Assembly (NCBI GenBank): GCA_944327225.1
Contig: CALVGZ010000003.1
Coordinates: 62,001-126,000, forward strand
Direction of reading: 5' to 3'
DNA: 64,000 bases
From: Candidatus Gastranaerophilales bacterium
GTDB lineage: Bacteria; Cyanobacteriota; Vampirovibrionia; Gastranaerophilales; Gastranaerophilaceae
The stretch's first letter is position 1. Every line of letters begins with the position of its first letter. The notes below the pieces were generated by a model that was not told the origin of the DNA, searched no databases, and worked only from the letters and a program-made list of their open reading frames with translations. Shown one piece after another: positions 35,920 to 45,635 of this stretch. A program made the position numbers and the translations under genes.

Positions 35920-37203
35920 ATGAACAGCCTAGAAGAAAGAACTCAAGTATACAGAATTCCAATAAGACCACAGTATAAAAGAAGAAAACGTCCGAAGAAA
36001 AACAACAACTTTCCAAAATTTATACTTTTGATAGGAATTATTTGTGCTGCTTTGTTTTATTTTTTCAACTATCAAGCAGAAACCGATTTTACCGCAGAAA
36101 AAAAATCCAAAACACTTAATCCCATAGATTTAAACTTTAATTTTTCTCCGAGAAGACAAAATATACTACTAATGGGAGTTGATGTTGCAACAAATTCCGA
36201 AAATCCTTTTAAAGGTAATCGTTCCGATACTATGCTTCTGATTAGCATAGCTCCTTACGGAAAAAATATAAATGTTATTTCAATCCCGAGAGATTCTAAA
36301 GTTTATATTGCAGGAAAAAATAAAGCAGATAAAATAAACCACGCCTTTGCATTTGGGGGTGCAAAATTAGCAGTTAGAACTGTTGAAGAAACATTCGGAG
36401 TAAAAATAAACAATTACTTGGCAATTTCAAATGAAGGTGTTATTAAGATGATTGATACCTTAGGGGGTTTACCTATATACATAGAAAAAAACATGAAGTA
36501 TGACGACTATAGTGCCAATCTTCATATAAATCTAAAACAAGGCGAACATATTTTAACAGGCAGACAAACTGAAGGTTATTTAAGGTTTAGACACGACTCA
36601 TTTGGTGATATCGGAAGAATTCGCCGTCAACAATGGTTCTTTAATGCCTTATTGGAAAGACTTAAAGATCCTACCGTAATTGTTAAAATTCCCGAATTAC
36701 TAAAAATAATTCCGGAATATATACAAACTGATTTATCGGCTTATGACTTAGCAAAATATGCAGGAATAGCAAAAAATGTTGACACATCAACAATACAAAT
36801 AGCAACCATTCCCGGCTCACCTTCTACAAAAGGGGTTATAAGCTATTGGATAATTGATCCCATTAGAACACAAGACCTTATAAACAAAATGGTCTATAGA
36901 AATAAAGCTGACGTTGACTATAAAGATTTAAATGTCGGAATTTTATATGCAGCTTCAAAAGAAGAAACAGCAAGCACGCTCAAACAAGAATTGGAAGCAA
37001 AAGGTATAGTAAATATAAAAATGCAACCAACCAATTCAGTATCAAAAGACTACATTGCCGTTCACAACCCTGATTTAGCCGGCGAGATAATAAATGAACT
37101 TAAAAAAACAATTCCTGAAATCAAAGACCAACATACAATATATGACCCTATCGGAATAAATCGCACCGGAAAAGACTTTACAATTGTTATTTCAGATTTA
37201 TAA
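35920..37203 (+). CDS. LytR-CpsA-Psr family cell-wall ligase with LytR_C domain
   Basis: Attaches polyprenyl-linked glycopolymers to peptidoglycan on the outer face of the inner membrane. A basic N-terminal tail (residues 1-28) is followed by one membrane helix (about 30-50). The LCP catalytic domain (about 75-280) shows NILLMGVD, RSDTMLLISI, SIPRDSKV and the arginine motif RFRHDSFGDIGRIRRQQ. Residues about 335-425 form a LytR_C domain (VGILYAASKEETASTLKQEL). Complete and likely active. Confidence 0.93.
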   Translation: MNSLEERTQVYRIPIRPQYKRRKRPKKNNNFPKFILLIGIICAALFYFFNYQAETDFTAEKKSKTLNPIDLNFNFSPRRQNILLMGVDVATNSENPFKGNRSDTMLLISIAPYGKNINVISIPRDSKVYIAGKNKADKINHAFAFGGAKLAVRTVEETFGVKINNYLAISNEGVIKMIDTLGGLPIYIEKNMKYDDYSANLHINLKQGEHILTGRQTEGYLRFRHDSFGDIGRIRRQQWFFNALLERLKDPTVIVKIPELLKIIPEYIQTDLSAYDLAKYAGIAKNVDTSTIQIATIPGSPSTKGVISYWIIDPIRTQDLINKMVYRNKADVDYKDLNVGILYAASKEETASTLKQELEAKGIVNIKMQPTNSVSKDYIAVHNPDLAGEIINELKKTIPEIKDQHTIYDPIGINRTGKDFTIVISDL

Positions 37204-37296
37204 ACATAAAAAATACATTGTTTATAGTATAATTTTTCCCATTAAACTGTTCTTAAGGTTGATTTAATTATATTCGCAATATAAGAAAATCAAATT

Positions 37297-37479
37297 ATGT
37301 TAAGTAATCAAAATGAAAAATGTTTACTAAAATATATTTCAGGCAGGGATGAAGCACCAATTAAAAGCGAGCTTTTCAACCTTATAATCAAACTTGGAAT
37401 AAAAATTGAATTTAAAGACAACAACCCCGTTTATAGAATTATTGATGAATTAACATACGGATTCATTAACGGAAAATAA
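37297..37479 (+). CDS. Small hypothetical protein before the GGDEF gene
   Basis: A 60-residue product of unknown function without signal or motif (MLSNQNEKCLLKYISGRDEA onward). Its stop is 1 nt from the start of the CHASE2-GGDEF gene, which points to cotranscription and coupling. Codon use is like its neighbours. Could be a small regulator of the cyclase; this is inference from position only. Confidence 0.6.
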   Translation: MLSNQNEKCLLKYISGRDEAPIKSELFNLIIKLGIKIEFKDNNPVYRIIDELTYGFINGK

Positions 37480-37480
37480 A

Positions 37481-39259
37481 ATGAAAAACAAAAAGCTTAC
37501 ATACGCAATATACGCAATTATTATAACATTATTATTCGGTTTATTATTTTGGCTGGGACATTTTGCCAAATTTCAAGAATTTATATCAAAAACCGAACAA
37601 AATACATTTGACTTAAGACAAAACTTAATTGTTAAAAACAAAAAACCAAACAAAGATATAATTATACTTGCAGCAGATGATGCTACTTACGAATACATTA
37701 TGGATAAATACGGTTCATGGCCGATAACAAGACAGGTTTGGAGTGATGTTGTAAATTCAATAGAAAAAGTAAATCCAAAATATATAATTTTTGATTTACT
37801 TTTTATTAAATCAAATTTATATGATAAAAAAGCAGATAATAATTTTGTAAATACCGTAAAAAACAATAAAAACATATTTCTGTCTATGAATTTTGACAAT
37901 TACTCAGATGATATAAGACAATCCAAAATACTTGATGATAAACTAAAATTAAAAGTTAAAAAAGGTAATTTAGAAGATAATCCGTATATAACTTTTGTTA
38001 ATTGCAGAACTATAATGGATGAACTTATTGATGCCACTAAAAATATAGGCATAATAAATATCACAAGAGACAGTGACGGGATAATAAGAAATACAACACC
38101 TGTTTTTAAATACAAAGGAAATTATTATCCTAATCTATCATTTGCAGTTGCAATGGACATACTGGACCAAGATGCAATATCTTTTGAAGACAATAAAATA
38201 ATAATTGATGAAAAACATAAAATACCACTAGACGGAACCAAAAGAGCCATATTAAATTGGTACGGAAAAAGCAAAACCTTTAAACATATCCCTCTTTGGG
38301 AAGCCATAAAAGCAAGTAAAGAAAATAATATAAAATATTTTGAAGAAAACTTTAAAAATAAAATTGTATATATAGGGACTACAACAACAAGTCTTTCTGA
38401 TATAAAAAGTGTGCCAACGGAATCAAATCTTGCAGGAGTTGAACTCCACGCAACATTTTTAAATAATATTTTAGATAATGATTTTATAAAAAAAGCACCT
38501 GCAAAAATTGATGTAATTATTTCAATTTTACTAAGCTTCTTTGTTGGTTACATTGTTTTAAAAACGGCATCTGTTCCAAAAACAATAATATTTTTAATAA
38601 CCACACTTATACTATATGCCTTAATTTCGACCTTAGTTATGGCTAAATGGAATATTTGGATTTCAGTTGTTTTACCTTACATAACAATCATTTCAACTTT
38701 TGTTTTAATTTATTGCGAAAAATATTTAATGAAATCAAAAGACTACGAACAAACATACAAACTTGCCGTAACTGACGGTTTAACTCAATTATTTAATCAC
38801 AGATATTTCCAAGAACAAATGATAAATCAAGTAAATAATTTTGAAAGATATGGAAATATTTTCTCGCTAATACTTATTGATATTGATTTTTTTAAAAAAT
38901 TTAACGATACATACGGACACCAATCGGGAGACTGTGTTTTAAAACAAGTAGCAAATATATTAAAGAAAAACTCAAGAACATCAGACGTCGTATGCCGTTA
39001 TGGCGGCGAAGAAATGGTTATAATACTAACCAATACAAACAAAAATGAAGCAATAATAACTGCAGAAAAAATCTGTAACACAGTAAGAAACAATAAATTT
39101 ACTCTTGTAAACAACGAAAAAGTTAACGTCACAATAAGTGTTGGTGTTGCAACAGTTGGACAAAGCGGAAAAAAACCTCAAGAAATAATTGAATATGCAG
39201 ATAAATGTTTATATAAAGCAAAAGAATCGGGAAGAAATCAAGTTGTTTCAGAAATTTAA
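37481..39259 (+). CDS. CHASE2-sensor diguanylate cyclase
   Basis: Makes cyclic di-GMP in response to an extracytoplasmic signal. An N-terminal helix (about 8-26) is followed by a CHASE2 domain (about 40-330), two or three membrane helices (about 345-425) and a GGDEF domain (about 435-592). The active site reads GGEEM (508-512), within the functional GG(D/E)EF range. The product-inhibition I-site RTSD is at 499-502, five residues before it. Starts directly after the small 60-residue gene. Confidence 0.93.
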   Translation: MKNKKLTYAIYAIIITLLFGLLFWLGHFAKFQEFISKTEQNTFDLRQNLIVKNKKPNKDIIILAADDATYEYIMDKYGSWPITRQVWSDVVNSIEKVNPKYIIFDLLFIKSNLYDKKADNNFVNTVKNNKNIFLSMNFDNYSDDIRQSKILDDKLKLKVKKGNLEDNPYITFVNCRTIMDELIDATKNIGIINITRDSDGIIRNTTPVFKYKGNYYPNLSFAVAMDILDQDAISFEDNKIIIDEKHKIPLDGTKRAILNWYGKSKTFKHIPLWEAIKASKENNIKYFEENFKNKIVYIGTTTTSLSDIKSVPTESNLAGVELHATFLNNILDNDFIKKAPAKIDVIISILLSFFVGYIVLKTASVPKTIIFLITTLILYALISTLVMAKWNIWISVVLPYITIISTFVLIYCEKYLMKSKDYEQTYKLAVTDGLTQLFNHRYFQEQMINQVNNFERYGNIFSLILIDIDFFKKFNDTYGHQSGDCVLKQVANILKKNSRTSDVVCRYGGEEMVIILTNTNKNEAIITAEKICNTVRNNKFTLVNNEKVNVTISVGVATVGQSGKKPQEIIEYADKCLYKAKESGRNQVVSEI

Positions 39260-39696
39260 TCTATAAGCTGAAACGGGCATTTAGTGCATTTAGCTTTTGG
39301 ATGTAAGACTAAATTATCCTCAAGATCGTATAATTTTGCAATTCTTGTAACCAATTTTTCACCACAAACAGGACAATTTATAGTAAAATTAGGATTATTT
39401 GGATTTAAAAGAATAGCTTCTTTAATCTCATCCATAATCGGATTTTTAACCAAACTAAAATCCGTCTTTATTTCATAATGTTTAATTTCCCTATTATCAA
39501 CCTTCAAACAAGTTGCAAGTTTTTGTCTGACTGTTGTAGATAAAAATAAATCAAAACCTTGTTCAATAGATTGAATAACTTCAAGAGGCAATGCTGCTTT
39601 GTTTGCAAATTCCTCTTGAGTCATACCTAATTTCTCCCTGTTCGAAACAATATATTGAGCAAGTGAAGAATATTCTTTTTTATTTTTTTTAAGCAT
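39256..39696 (-). CDS. XRE HTH protein with C-terminal zinc ribbon
   Basis: A cytoplasmic regulator-like protein. An XRE helix-turn-helix occupies about residues 10-68 (NREKLGMTQEEFANKAALPL, EVIQSIEQG). The C-terminus has two cysteine pairs, CPVCGEK and CTKCPF, forming a zinc ribbon. I start at the ATG at 39696, which overlaps the secF stop region (shared CATGCTTAA); the longer frame needs TTG. Coupling to secF suggests shared expression. Target unknown. Confidence 0.8.
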   Translation of the reverse strand: MLKKNKKEYSSLAQYIVSNREKLGMTQEEFANKAALPLEVIQSIEQGFDLFLSTTVRQKLATCLKVDNREIKHYEIKTDFSLVKNPIMDEIKEAILLNPNNPNFTINCPVCGEKLVTRIAKLYDLEDNLVLHPKAKCTKCPFQLID

Positions 39697-40678
39697 GTTT
39701 TTTTTCAATTCGTTCTTTTACAATGGATAAAATTGGACCTGCGGTAAAAATTGAAGAATATGCACCCGCAACAACACCAATTATAATGGCAAGTGCAAAA
39801 TCTTTAATGGTAGAACCGCCAAAGAAATACAATGCCAGCAGTGTAAATAATGTTGTAGCAGAAGTATTTATAGAACGAGCTAAAGTTTGATTAATCGAAG
39901 CATCAATAATCTCACCTGATGAATATTTTTTGGCAAGAAAACGCATATTTTCTCTAATTCTATCAAACACAACGATTGTATCATTAATCGAATAACCAAT
40001 AATCGTAAGCAAAGCAGTAATAAACAAACTATCAACAGTCGTATCAAAAAATATGCCCTTAATCGCAAATACTCCAACCACAACAATTACATCTTGAAAT
40101 AAAGTTAGCAGGGCAATCCAACCGTATTCAGTTCTAAATCTAAATGAAATATATATAACCATTAAGATAAACGCCAAGATTAACGCTGTTAACGTATTTC
40201 TTAATAACTCCGAACCCAAAGTAGGGCCAACCGAATTAACCTGAACCAGCTGAGCAGAACTAAAATCCTTAACAATAGCATCCGTTATCTCTCCGACTTT
40301 ATCTTTGCTTTCTTTATCACCTATAAATGTTGTTCTGATTGAAATAAGATTTTTCACTTCTGATTTTGCTTCATCAGCTCCGGCTTCAGTTGTAGTTTGA
40401 ATAACCGGATTTTTAATACCAATATTTTGCAAATCGGTTCTGATTTTTCCAATTTCATCAATCGAAATCTTTTTATCGATACTATATTGCAAAATAGTAC
40501 CACCGGTAAAATCTATGCCTAATTTCAAAGGAGAATGATTAGGCTGAGTTACCATAAGATAAATTATTGCAACAATACAAGGAATCAATAATATTCCGGT
40601 AAAACTTAACCAAAAATATCTGTACTTTACTATATCTAATTTATATTTATCTTTAATCAAATTTGTATTTGCCATCAT
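39689..40678 (-). CDS. secF: Protein translocase subunit SecF
   Basis: With SecD it uses the proton motive force to help pull exported proteins through SecYEG. It has about six membrane helices with a periplasmic domain after the first. The LGIDFTGGTILQYSI and IGYSINDTIVVFDRIRENMR segments are diagnostic. At 329 residues it is full length. It lies 21 nt after secD. Confidence 0.97.
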   Translation of the reverse strand: MMANTNLIKDKYKLDIVKYRYFWLSFTGILLIPCIVAIIYLMVTQPNHSPLKLGIDFTGGTILQYSIDKKISIDEIGKIRTDLQNIGIKNPVIQTTTEAGADEAKSEVKNLISIRTTFIGDKESKDKVGEITDAIVKDFSSAQLVQVNSVGPTLGSELLRNTLTALILAFILMVIYISFRFRTEYGWIALLTLFQDVIVVVGVFAIKGIFFDTTVDSLFITALLTIIGYSINDTIVVFDRIRENMRFLAKKYSSGEIIDASINQTLARSINTSATTLFTLLALYFFGGSTIKDFALAIIIGVVAGAYSSIFTAGPILSIVKERIEKKHA

Positions 40679-40699
40679 ATATCTCCTGATTGTATTTTA

Positions 40700-42010
40700 T
40701 TAATCCAATACACCAAATTTAGCTTTTTCACGTTTAGTTTCGGTTGCAACATAAGCATTTTCAATATCTTCTTGCCTTAAACCAAATAATTCCGGATATT
40801 TCATTTCTTTTGAACCGAATATCAAATGCATAAAATTCTTAGTAACAGTAATAGCACTAAACATAGATAAACATACACCGATTATCAACGTCAAAGCAAA
40901 ACCTTTAACCATTGACGCACCAAAATAATAAAGAATTAAACACGTCATAATCGTTGAAACATTGGAATCAAAAATGCTTGTAAAAGCTCTGTCAAATCCT
41001 GAATTAATTGCAGTAAACAAAGACCTTCCCATTTTAAGTTCTTCTTTGGTTCTTTCAAAAATTAAGATATTAGCATCTATTGCCATACCTATTGAAAGAA
41101 TAAAACCCGCAATTCCCGTCAAAGTAAGCGTTACCGGAATTAATTTAAATAAAGCAAAGTTAACAAGTGAATATATTATCAATGCAAAACAAGAAATTAA
41201 ACCTAAAACCCTGTAATACAAAATCATAAACAGCATTACAACACTAATACCAATTATGCCTGCTATTTTCGATTTATTAATACTATCTTGTCCCAAGGTA
41301 GGTCCTACGGATTCTTCCTGTATAACCTCAGCACCGACAGGTAAAGCCCCGGCGTTCAATAAATCTACCATTTCCTTTGCTTCGGCATACTCGAAGCCAC
41401 CTTCCCCACCGGTTATTTGAGCCCTTCCACCAGATATTTGTTCATTTACTCTCGGAGCAGACTGTAATTTATCATTAAAGAAAATAGCCATTTGTTTTCC
41501 GGTTAATTCCTTTGTTAAATCGGAAAATTTCTTTGCTCCCTCAGCATTAAATTCCAATTCAACCATCCACTCACCGGTTGTAGGAGCAGAACCTACAAGA
41601 GATTTTCTTAAATCTTTGCCGGTTAAACCTGTTGACTCCCAGTCCATTGTCCCATCCGGAAGCATTTTTGGTCTTTTAAACTCAAGTTGAGCAGTCTGAC
41701 CGATAAATTCTTTCGCTTTAGCCGTATCTGTTATATTGGGAATTTCGATTAAAAGTCTTTTTGTGCCTATTCTCTGAACTATTGTTTCGCCAACACCCAT
41801 TGCGTTGACTCTATTTTCTATTGCATACTGCAAACTATCCATTATTTCCGGAGTAATCTTAGGTACAGAAGAGGACGTCTGAGCTTCAAGCATTAATCTT
41901 GAGCCGCCGACTAAATCTAAACCTAAGCTTGCAGGTTTTTTATAATCAACAAAAATACTGGCAATAGTAATCGCCATAATAATCCAAAAAAGAATAAGTT
42001 TATTTTTCAT
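40700..42010 (-). CDS. secD: Protein translocase subunit SecD
   Basis: Partner of SecF. The N-terminal LGLDLVGGSRLMLEAQ, the reduced periplasmic region, and the membrane motif ILSIGMAIDANILIFERTKEEL are typical. At 436 residues it has the short periplasmic domain seen in many non-proteobacterial SecD proteins (E. coli about 615). The start has GAGGAAA upstream. Confidence 0.97.
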   Translation of the reverse strand: MKNKLILFWIIMAITIASIFVDYKKPASLGLDLVGGSRLMLEAQTSSSVPKITPEIMDSLQYAIENRVNAMGVGETIVQRIGTKRLLIEIPNITDTAKAKEFIGQTAQLEFKRPKMLPDGTMDWESTGLTGKDLRKSLVGSAPTTGEWMVELEFNAEGAKKFSDLTKELTGKQMAIFFNDKLQSAPRVNEQISGGRAQITGGEGGFEYAEAKEMVDLLNAGALPVGAEVIQEESVGPTLGQDSINKSKIAGIIGISVVMLFMILYYRVLGLISCFALIIYSLVNFALFKLIPVTLTLTGIAGFILSIGMAIDANILIFERTKEELKMGRSLFTAINSGFDRAFTSIFDSNVSTIMTCLILYYFGASMVKGFALTLIIGVCLSMFSAITVTKNFMHLIFGSKEMKYPELFGLRQEDIENAYVATETKREKAKFGVLD

Positions 42011-42042
42011 TTGATTTCCTCAAAACTATAATAATTATTCAA

Positions 42043-42071
42043 ATTATAACAAAAAAATATTTGAAAGTTAA
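42043..42071 (-). promoter_or_regulatory. Promoter of secD-secF
   Basis: On the minus strand: TTAACT (42066-42071), 17-nt spacer ending in TGT, then TATAAT (42043-42048), about 32 nt before secD. Confidence 0.65.
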
Positions 42072-42275
42072 ATTATTAAGAATGGTAATAACCACCTGAA
42101 TTAATTTAATTGTAAATTTTTGTATCAATATTTAAAGTTATACAAGAAAAATGACGACAAAATTATTAGCTTATAAACGTAACATACATTTACAAAAAGA
42201 CAATTTTTATTTCGTACTTGTTTTTATTAAAGTAGGACTCTCTTTGATAAAAACAATACAAGGAGAAGCCTAAAA

Positions 42276-42545
42276 ATGCAGCAATCACTTGCAGCAAGCA
42301 TAAAAAGATTAAAAACTTTCTTAAATTATTCAAAAAATTATTTAAGAAGAAATAATCCTATAAAAATCTTGCAAAAAGAGATTGTAGCGGGTTTAAAAGA
42401 TGCACTTTCCATAAATAAAAAAAGAAAAATGGTAAAATACAAACTAAAATATCAAATGCATCAATTAAACCAAATGGAAAAACTTATAGCTCAAAATAAT
42501 GAGCATGTTTTTCTAAGGGGCAACAAATTTAACGAAATGAGATAG
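42276..42545 (+). CDS. Small basic protein paired with MGL-family gene
   Basis: Not recognised. An 89-residue, very basic, helical protein (many Lys/Arg; KYKLKYQMHQLNQMEKLIAQ at the C-terminal half). AAGGAG lies upstream. It is 2 nt from the next gene and therefore cotranscribed with it. No signal peptide, no cysteine. A chaperone or partner of the next protein is conceivable but not shown. Confidence 0.6.
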   Translation: MQQSLAASIKRLKTFLNYSKNYLRRNNPIKILQKEIVAGLKDALSINKKRKMVKYKLKYQMHQLNQMEKLIAQNNEHVFLRGNKFNEMR

Positions 42546-42547
42546 GT

Positions 42548-42868
42548 ATGGGACTATTAATCGCACAAATGCGATTGGCACAAATTAATAGTTACAGGTC
42601 GGATTTAGAATATCAAATCCAACTTATTTCGACTACAAAGCTCGATTTATCTTCACAAATCAATGATCTTGTCGGTTTTGGCTCTGACATGGATCCAAAA
42701 AGCCCCGAAATGAAAGCTCTTGAAAAGAAAAAAGAAAGATTATATCAAGCAGAAAAAGCACTTGATCAAAAATTACAAAGACTGCAAACTCAACTTCAAA
42801 TGATTGATGCCGAAGAACAAAGCGTTAAACAGCAGCTTCAAAACTCAATCCAAAGAAGTTTTAGCTAA
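42548..42868 (+). CDS. Short MGL-family protein, coiled coil
   Basis: A 106-residue paralog-like protein. Residues 1-41 (MGLLIAQMRLAQINSYRSDL onward) align without gaps to the large protein at 27598-28620. The C-terminal half (about 55-106; KSPEMKALEKKKERLYQAEK) is a coiled coil like that protein's end. The variable middle domain is missing. No signal peptide. The last 4 nt overlap the convergent antiporter gene. Function unknown; probably restricted to this lineage. Confidence 0.75.
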   Translation: MGLLIAQMRLAQINSYRSDLEYQIQLISTTKLDLSSQINDLVGFGSDMDPKSPEMKALEKKKERLYQAEKALDQKLQRLQTQLQMIDAEEQSVKQQLQNSIQRSFS

Positions 42869-44163
42869 TTGAATACATACAATGCAACAAAAACAGCAAT
42901 GGCAAGTGCTAAATTATAATGTATGAAAGTAGGTATACAAGTATCTTTTATATGATTGTGCTGTCCATCTGCATTTAAACCGGCAGTTGGGCCTAATGTT
43001 GTGTCTGAAGCGGGAGAACCGGCATCACCAAGAGCAGCTGCGGCAGCAAGTAAAATTATAGTAAAAGGTACAGAGAAGCCCAATTTTATACATATCGGAA
43101 TAAACAATACCACTAAAATCGGTATTGTACCAAAGGAAGAACCTATTCCTATAGTTATAAGCAAGCCAATAAGAAGCATAAAAAACACAGCCAAAAACCT
43201 TGAATTTTGTATGAAAGGAATAACCGAATTCACTAAACTGTCTATTCCGCCGGATTCCTTAAGTACAAGTGCATACCCTGCACAAACCAACATAACAAAT
43301 GCAATATAGCCCATTAAACCGACACCTTCATCGGTTAGAATATCCATTTTTTTATGAGGAACAGCCCTAAAGCCGAATATAACACCCAGACCAACCAAAG
43401 CACCAAGCGGCAATGACCCGCTCCACAACTGAATAACAAGAGTTACTAATGCACCTAATAAAATTATATAGTGTTTTTTATTCAATTTTTCATCTTTATC
43501 ATTGATTAATATTTCATCTTTGCTTTCATATAGTCTTGGTTTTCTATATGTAATAAAAATTGCAACTAACAAGGCAACAAACATAGCAAAACCCAAAATC
43601 CAACTGTAGTGCCATACATCAGTTTTTAAAACTGTAACACCATTTTGCGACATATTATCGGCAATTAAACCTTGAAATATCAAACCAAAACCAGCAGGAA
43701 TTGCTATATAAGGAGCTTTTAACCCAAAAGCCAAAGCACAGGCAGCAGCTCTTCTATCAAGCTTTAATTTATTCATCAACCCCAAAAGAGGCGGAATTAA
43801 AATTGGAATAAAAGCAATGTGAACAGGAATTAAATTTTGAGATAAAACCGAAATAAAAACCAGAATACCCAAAAGTGCATATTTATTATTTTTTATAAAA
43901 ATTGATATTTTTTTTGCCAAAATTCCTGCCAGCCCCGTATGAGTCATTGCAGCAGCAAGCGTTCCCAAAAGAATATAGCTTAATGCAGTTTCAGAATTCT
44001 GTCCCATGCCTGAAATAAAGACATTCATGGTTTTTTCTATTCCCATGCCCGAAAGCAAACCTGCAACAATAGCACTTATCATCAATGAAAACAGAACATT
44101 AATTTTAAGCAAACATAAAATACATAGAACTATAACAGATATTAAAACAGGGTTGAATTCCAT
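42865..44163 (-). CDS. Na+/H+ antiporter (NhaC-like family)
   Basis: An inner-membrane protein with about 11-12 hydrophobic helices. The pattern ILLGTLAAAMTHTGLAGIL, NLIPVHIAFIPILIPPLL and the C-terminal ALGDAGSPASDTTLGPTAGL fits the Na_H_antiporter family (YuiF-like); some members move amino acids instead. 432 residues is typical. No ribosome site precedes the ATG. Confidence 0.87.
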   Translation of the reverse strand: MEFNPVLISVIVLCILCLLKINVLFSLMISAIVAGLLSGMGIEKTMNVFISGMGQNSETALSYILLGTLAAAMTHTGLAGILAKKISIFIKNNKYALLGILVFISVLSQNLIPVHIAFIPILIPPLLGLMNKLKLDRRAAACALAFGLKAPYIAIPAGFGLIFQGLIADNMSQNGVTVLKTDVWHYSWILGFAMFVALLVAIFITYRKPRLYESKDEILINDKDEKLNKKHYIILLGALVTLVIQLWSGSLPLGALVGLGVIFGFRAVPHKKMDILTDEGVGLMGYIAFVMLVCAGYALVLKESGGIDSLVNSVIPFIQNSRFLAVFFMLLIGLLITIGIGSSFGTIPILVVLFIPICIKLGFSVPFTIILLAAAAALGDAGSPASDTTLGPTAGLNADGQHNHIKDTCIPTFIHYNLALAIAVFVALYVFN

Positions 44164-44169
44164 AAAAAA

Positions 44170-44178
44170 ATACTATCA
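44170..44178 (-). promoter_or_regulatory. Possible extended -10 of antiporter gene, leaderless
   Basis: TGATAGTAT on the minus strand ends 6 nt before the ATG at 44163. A TATAAT at 44186-44191 is an alternative. No ribosome site in either case. Confidence 0.35.
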
Positions 44179-44186
44179 CAAAAAAA

Positions 44187-45635
44187 TTATAACTTAACAA
44201 CCTGATATACAGTAAAATTTATATCTTTTTCATATTTTACTCTTTTTAATAAATAAGTTGCATTTTTTGTCTTAAAAATCAAATCCCCGTTTTTCTGGGA
44301 AATATACAACATACTTACAAATTTTTGTTTAGATAACGCCCCCATTGATAAAATATAAAAATCATTCTTATTATTTTGATAAAACTTATCAAAGTCAATT
44401 AACTCGTCTTTTAATATAAATACTTTTTTTAAACCTTCATAAGATTTTTTATCCCTGCCAAAAACGTCATATATTCTAACCCCTTCTTTATAAAGATAAG
44501 TTGAAGCCCCCGGAGAAATATCACTCCACCACTCAAGAGTATATAATTTAGACAATCTTAATTTGCTGTCAGCCAGTATTAAATCAGATATTTTCTTCGA
44601 TTTAGACGAATAAATATATTCAATTTTTCCACCATCATGAACTGCAAAAGGGAAAAGCATAAAAAATAAGATAGAAGTATACAAAATTTTTAAAAATTTA
44701 TTGTAAAAAAGTTCTTTCTTATAAATCCAAAATAAAACAATAAAATAAATATAAAAAAAATAATGATTCCAATAACTCCCGTGATATCTGAAAATAAATA
44801 CATAACTAAGAGTTATATAAGTTCCGAGAACAAATATAAAAGCTTTTTTTGATTTTTTAAAAAGATAAAAAGGAATAAAATAAAATGTTATGCACGAAAC
44901 AAAATGAAGCAAAAAAGAAAAATAATTTTTACCATAAGGCACAATGACAAAATTGATTAATCTTTTTATAAAATCTTTTTGCCCAATATTTTCAGGGCTT
45001 TTAGCCAAAATAAACTGAATAAATAATTCAAGGAAGCAAAGTAAAAAAATTAAAAATATTTTTATTAATGTATCTTTTTTAATATTTTTACTTAAATACC
45101 TTTGTATCAACTCGAAAAAATATATAACACCCAGCCAAAAGCAACCAACAGCGGTCATTAAACTGGTATTTGCACATATTACAATTAAAAAAGTAAACAA
45201 ATAAGGACGCTTAAACCTTAAAGAGTAATAAGAACAAATCAAAAACAAAAACAAAATCCCAATACTATAACATCTTGCAACAGGAGCAAAATATAAAACA
45301 AAGGGACAAGAAAATGTAATAAAAAATTTTATAATCGGGCTGAAAGGTGCCTTTTTCCAAAGAATATAAATTGCAAAGACACAACAAAACCAATTAATAA
45401 AAAACATAGGATAAGGATATATATTTATCCAACTAAAAGGCTTTAAAATTAAATACCATAAAAAAGTATGCCCTTCGCTTGAAGCCAAATAAAAAATTTG
45501 ATTAATTTTAAGACAAGCAATATCAAAGGCATGAGCTTCATCCCAAAACGGAATTCTAAGAAAACAAATTAAAAAAGTTGAAATTGCGAAAATAATTATT
45601 GAATATTTATTTAAATAATTATTTACAAGCTTCAT
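44187..45635 (-). CDS. GT-C type membrane glycosyltransferase (paralog 1)
   Basis: A polytopic protein with about 10-11 helices and a C-terminal soluble domain, like ArnT/PMT-type (GT39/GT83-like) enzymes that use polyprenyl-phosphate sugars. The first loop carries the acidic pair in RIPFWDEAHAF, then EGHTFLWYLIL and ARCYSIGILFLF. The C-terminal domain has the conserved IYDVFGRDKKSY. Overlaps rdgB by 17 nt. Acceptor unknown. Two paralogs lie upstream in the same run. Confidence 0.82.
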   Translation of the reverse strand: MKLVNNYLNKYSIIIFAISTFLICFLRIPFWDEAHAFDIACLKINQIFYLASSEGHTFLWYLILKPFSWINIYPYPMFFINWFCCVFAIYILWKKAPFSPIIKFFITFSCPFVLYFAPVARCYSIGILFLFLICSYYSLRFKRPYLFTFLIVICANTSLMTAVGCFWLGVIYFFELIQRYLSKNIKKDTLIKIFLIFLLCFLELFIQFILAKSPENIGQKDFIKRLINFVIVPYGKNYFSFLLHFVSCITFYFIPFYLFKKSKKAFIFVLGTYITLSYVFIFRYHGSYWNHYFFYIYFIVLFWIYKKELFYNKFLKILYTSILFFMLFPFAVHDGGKIEYIYSSKSKKISDLILADSKLRLSKLYTLEWWSDISPGASTYLYKEGVRIYDVFGRDKKSYEGLKKVFILKDELIDFDKFYQNNKNDFYILSMGALSKQKFVSMLYISQKNGDLIFKTKNATYLLKRVKYEKDINFTVYQVVKL

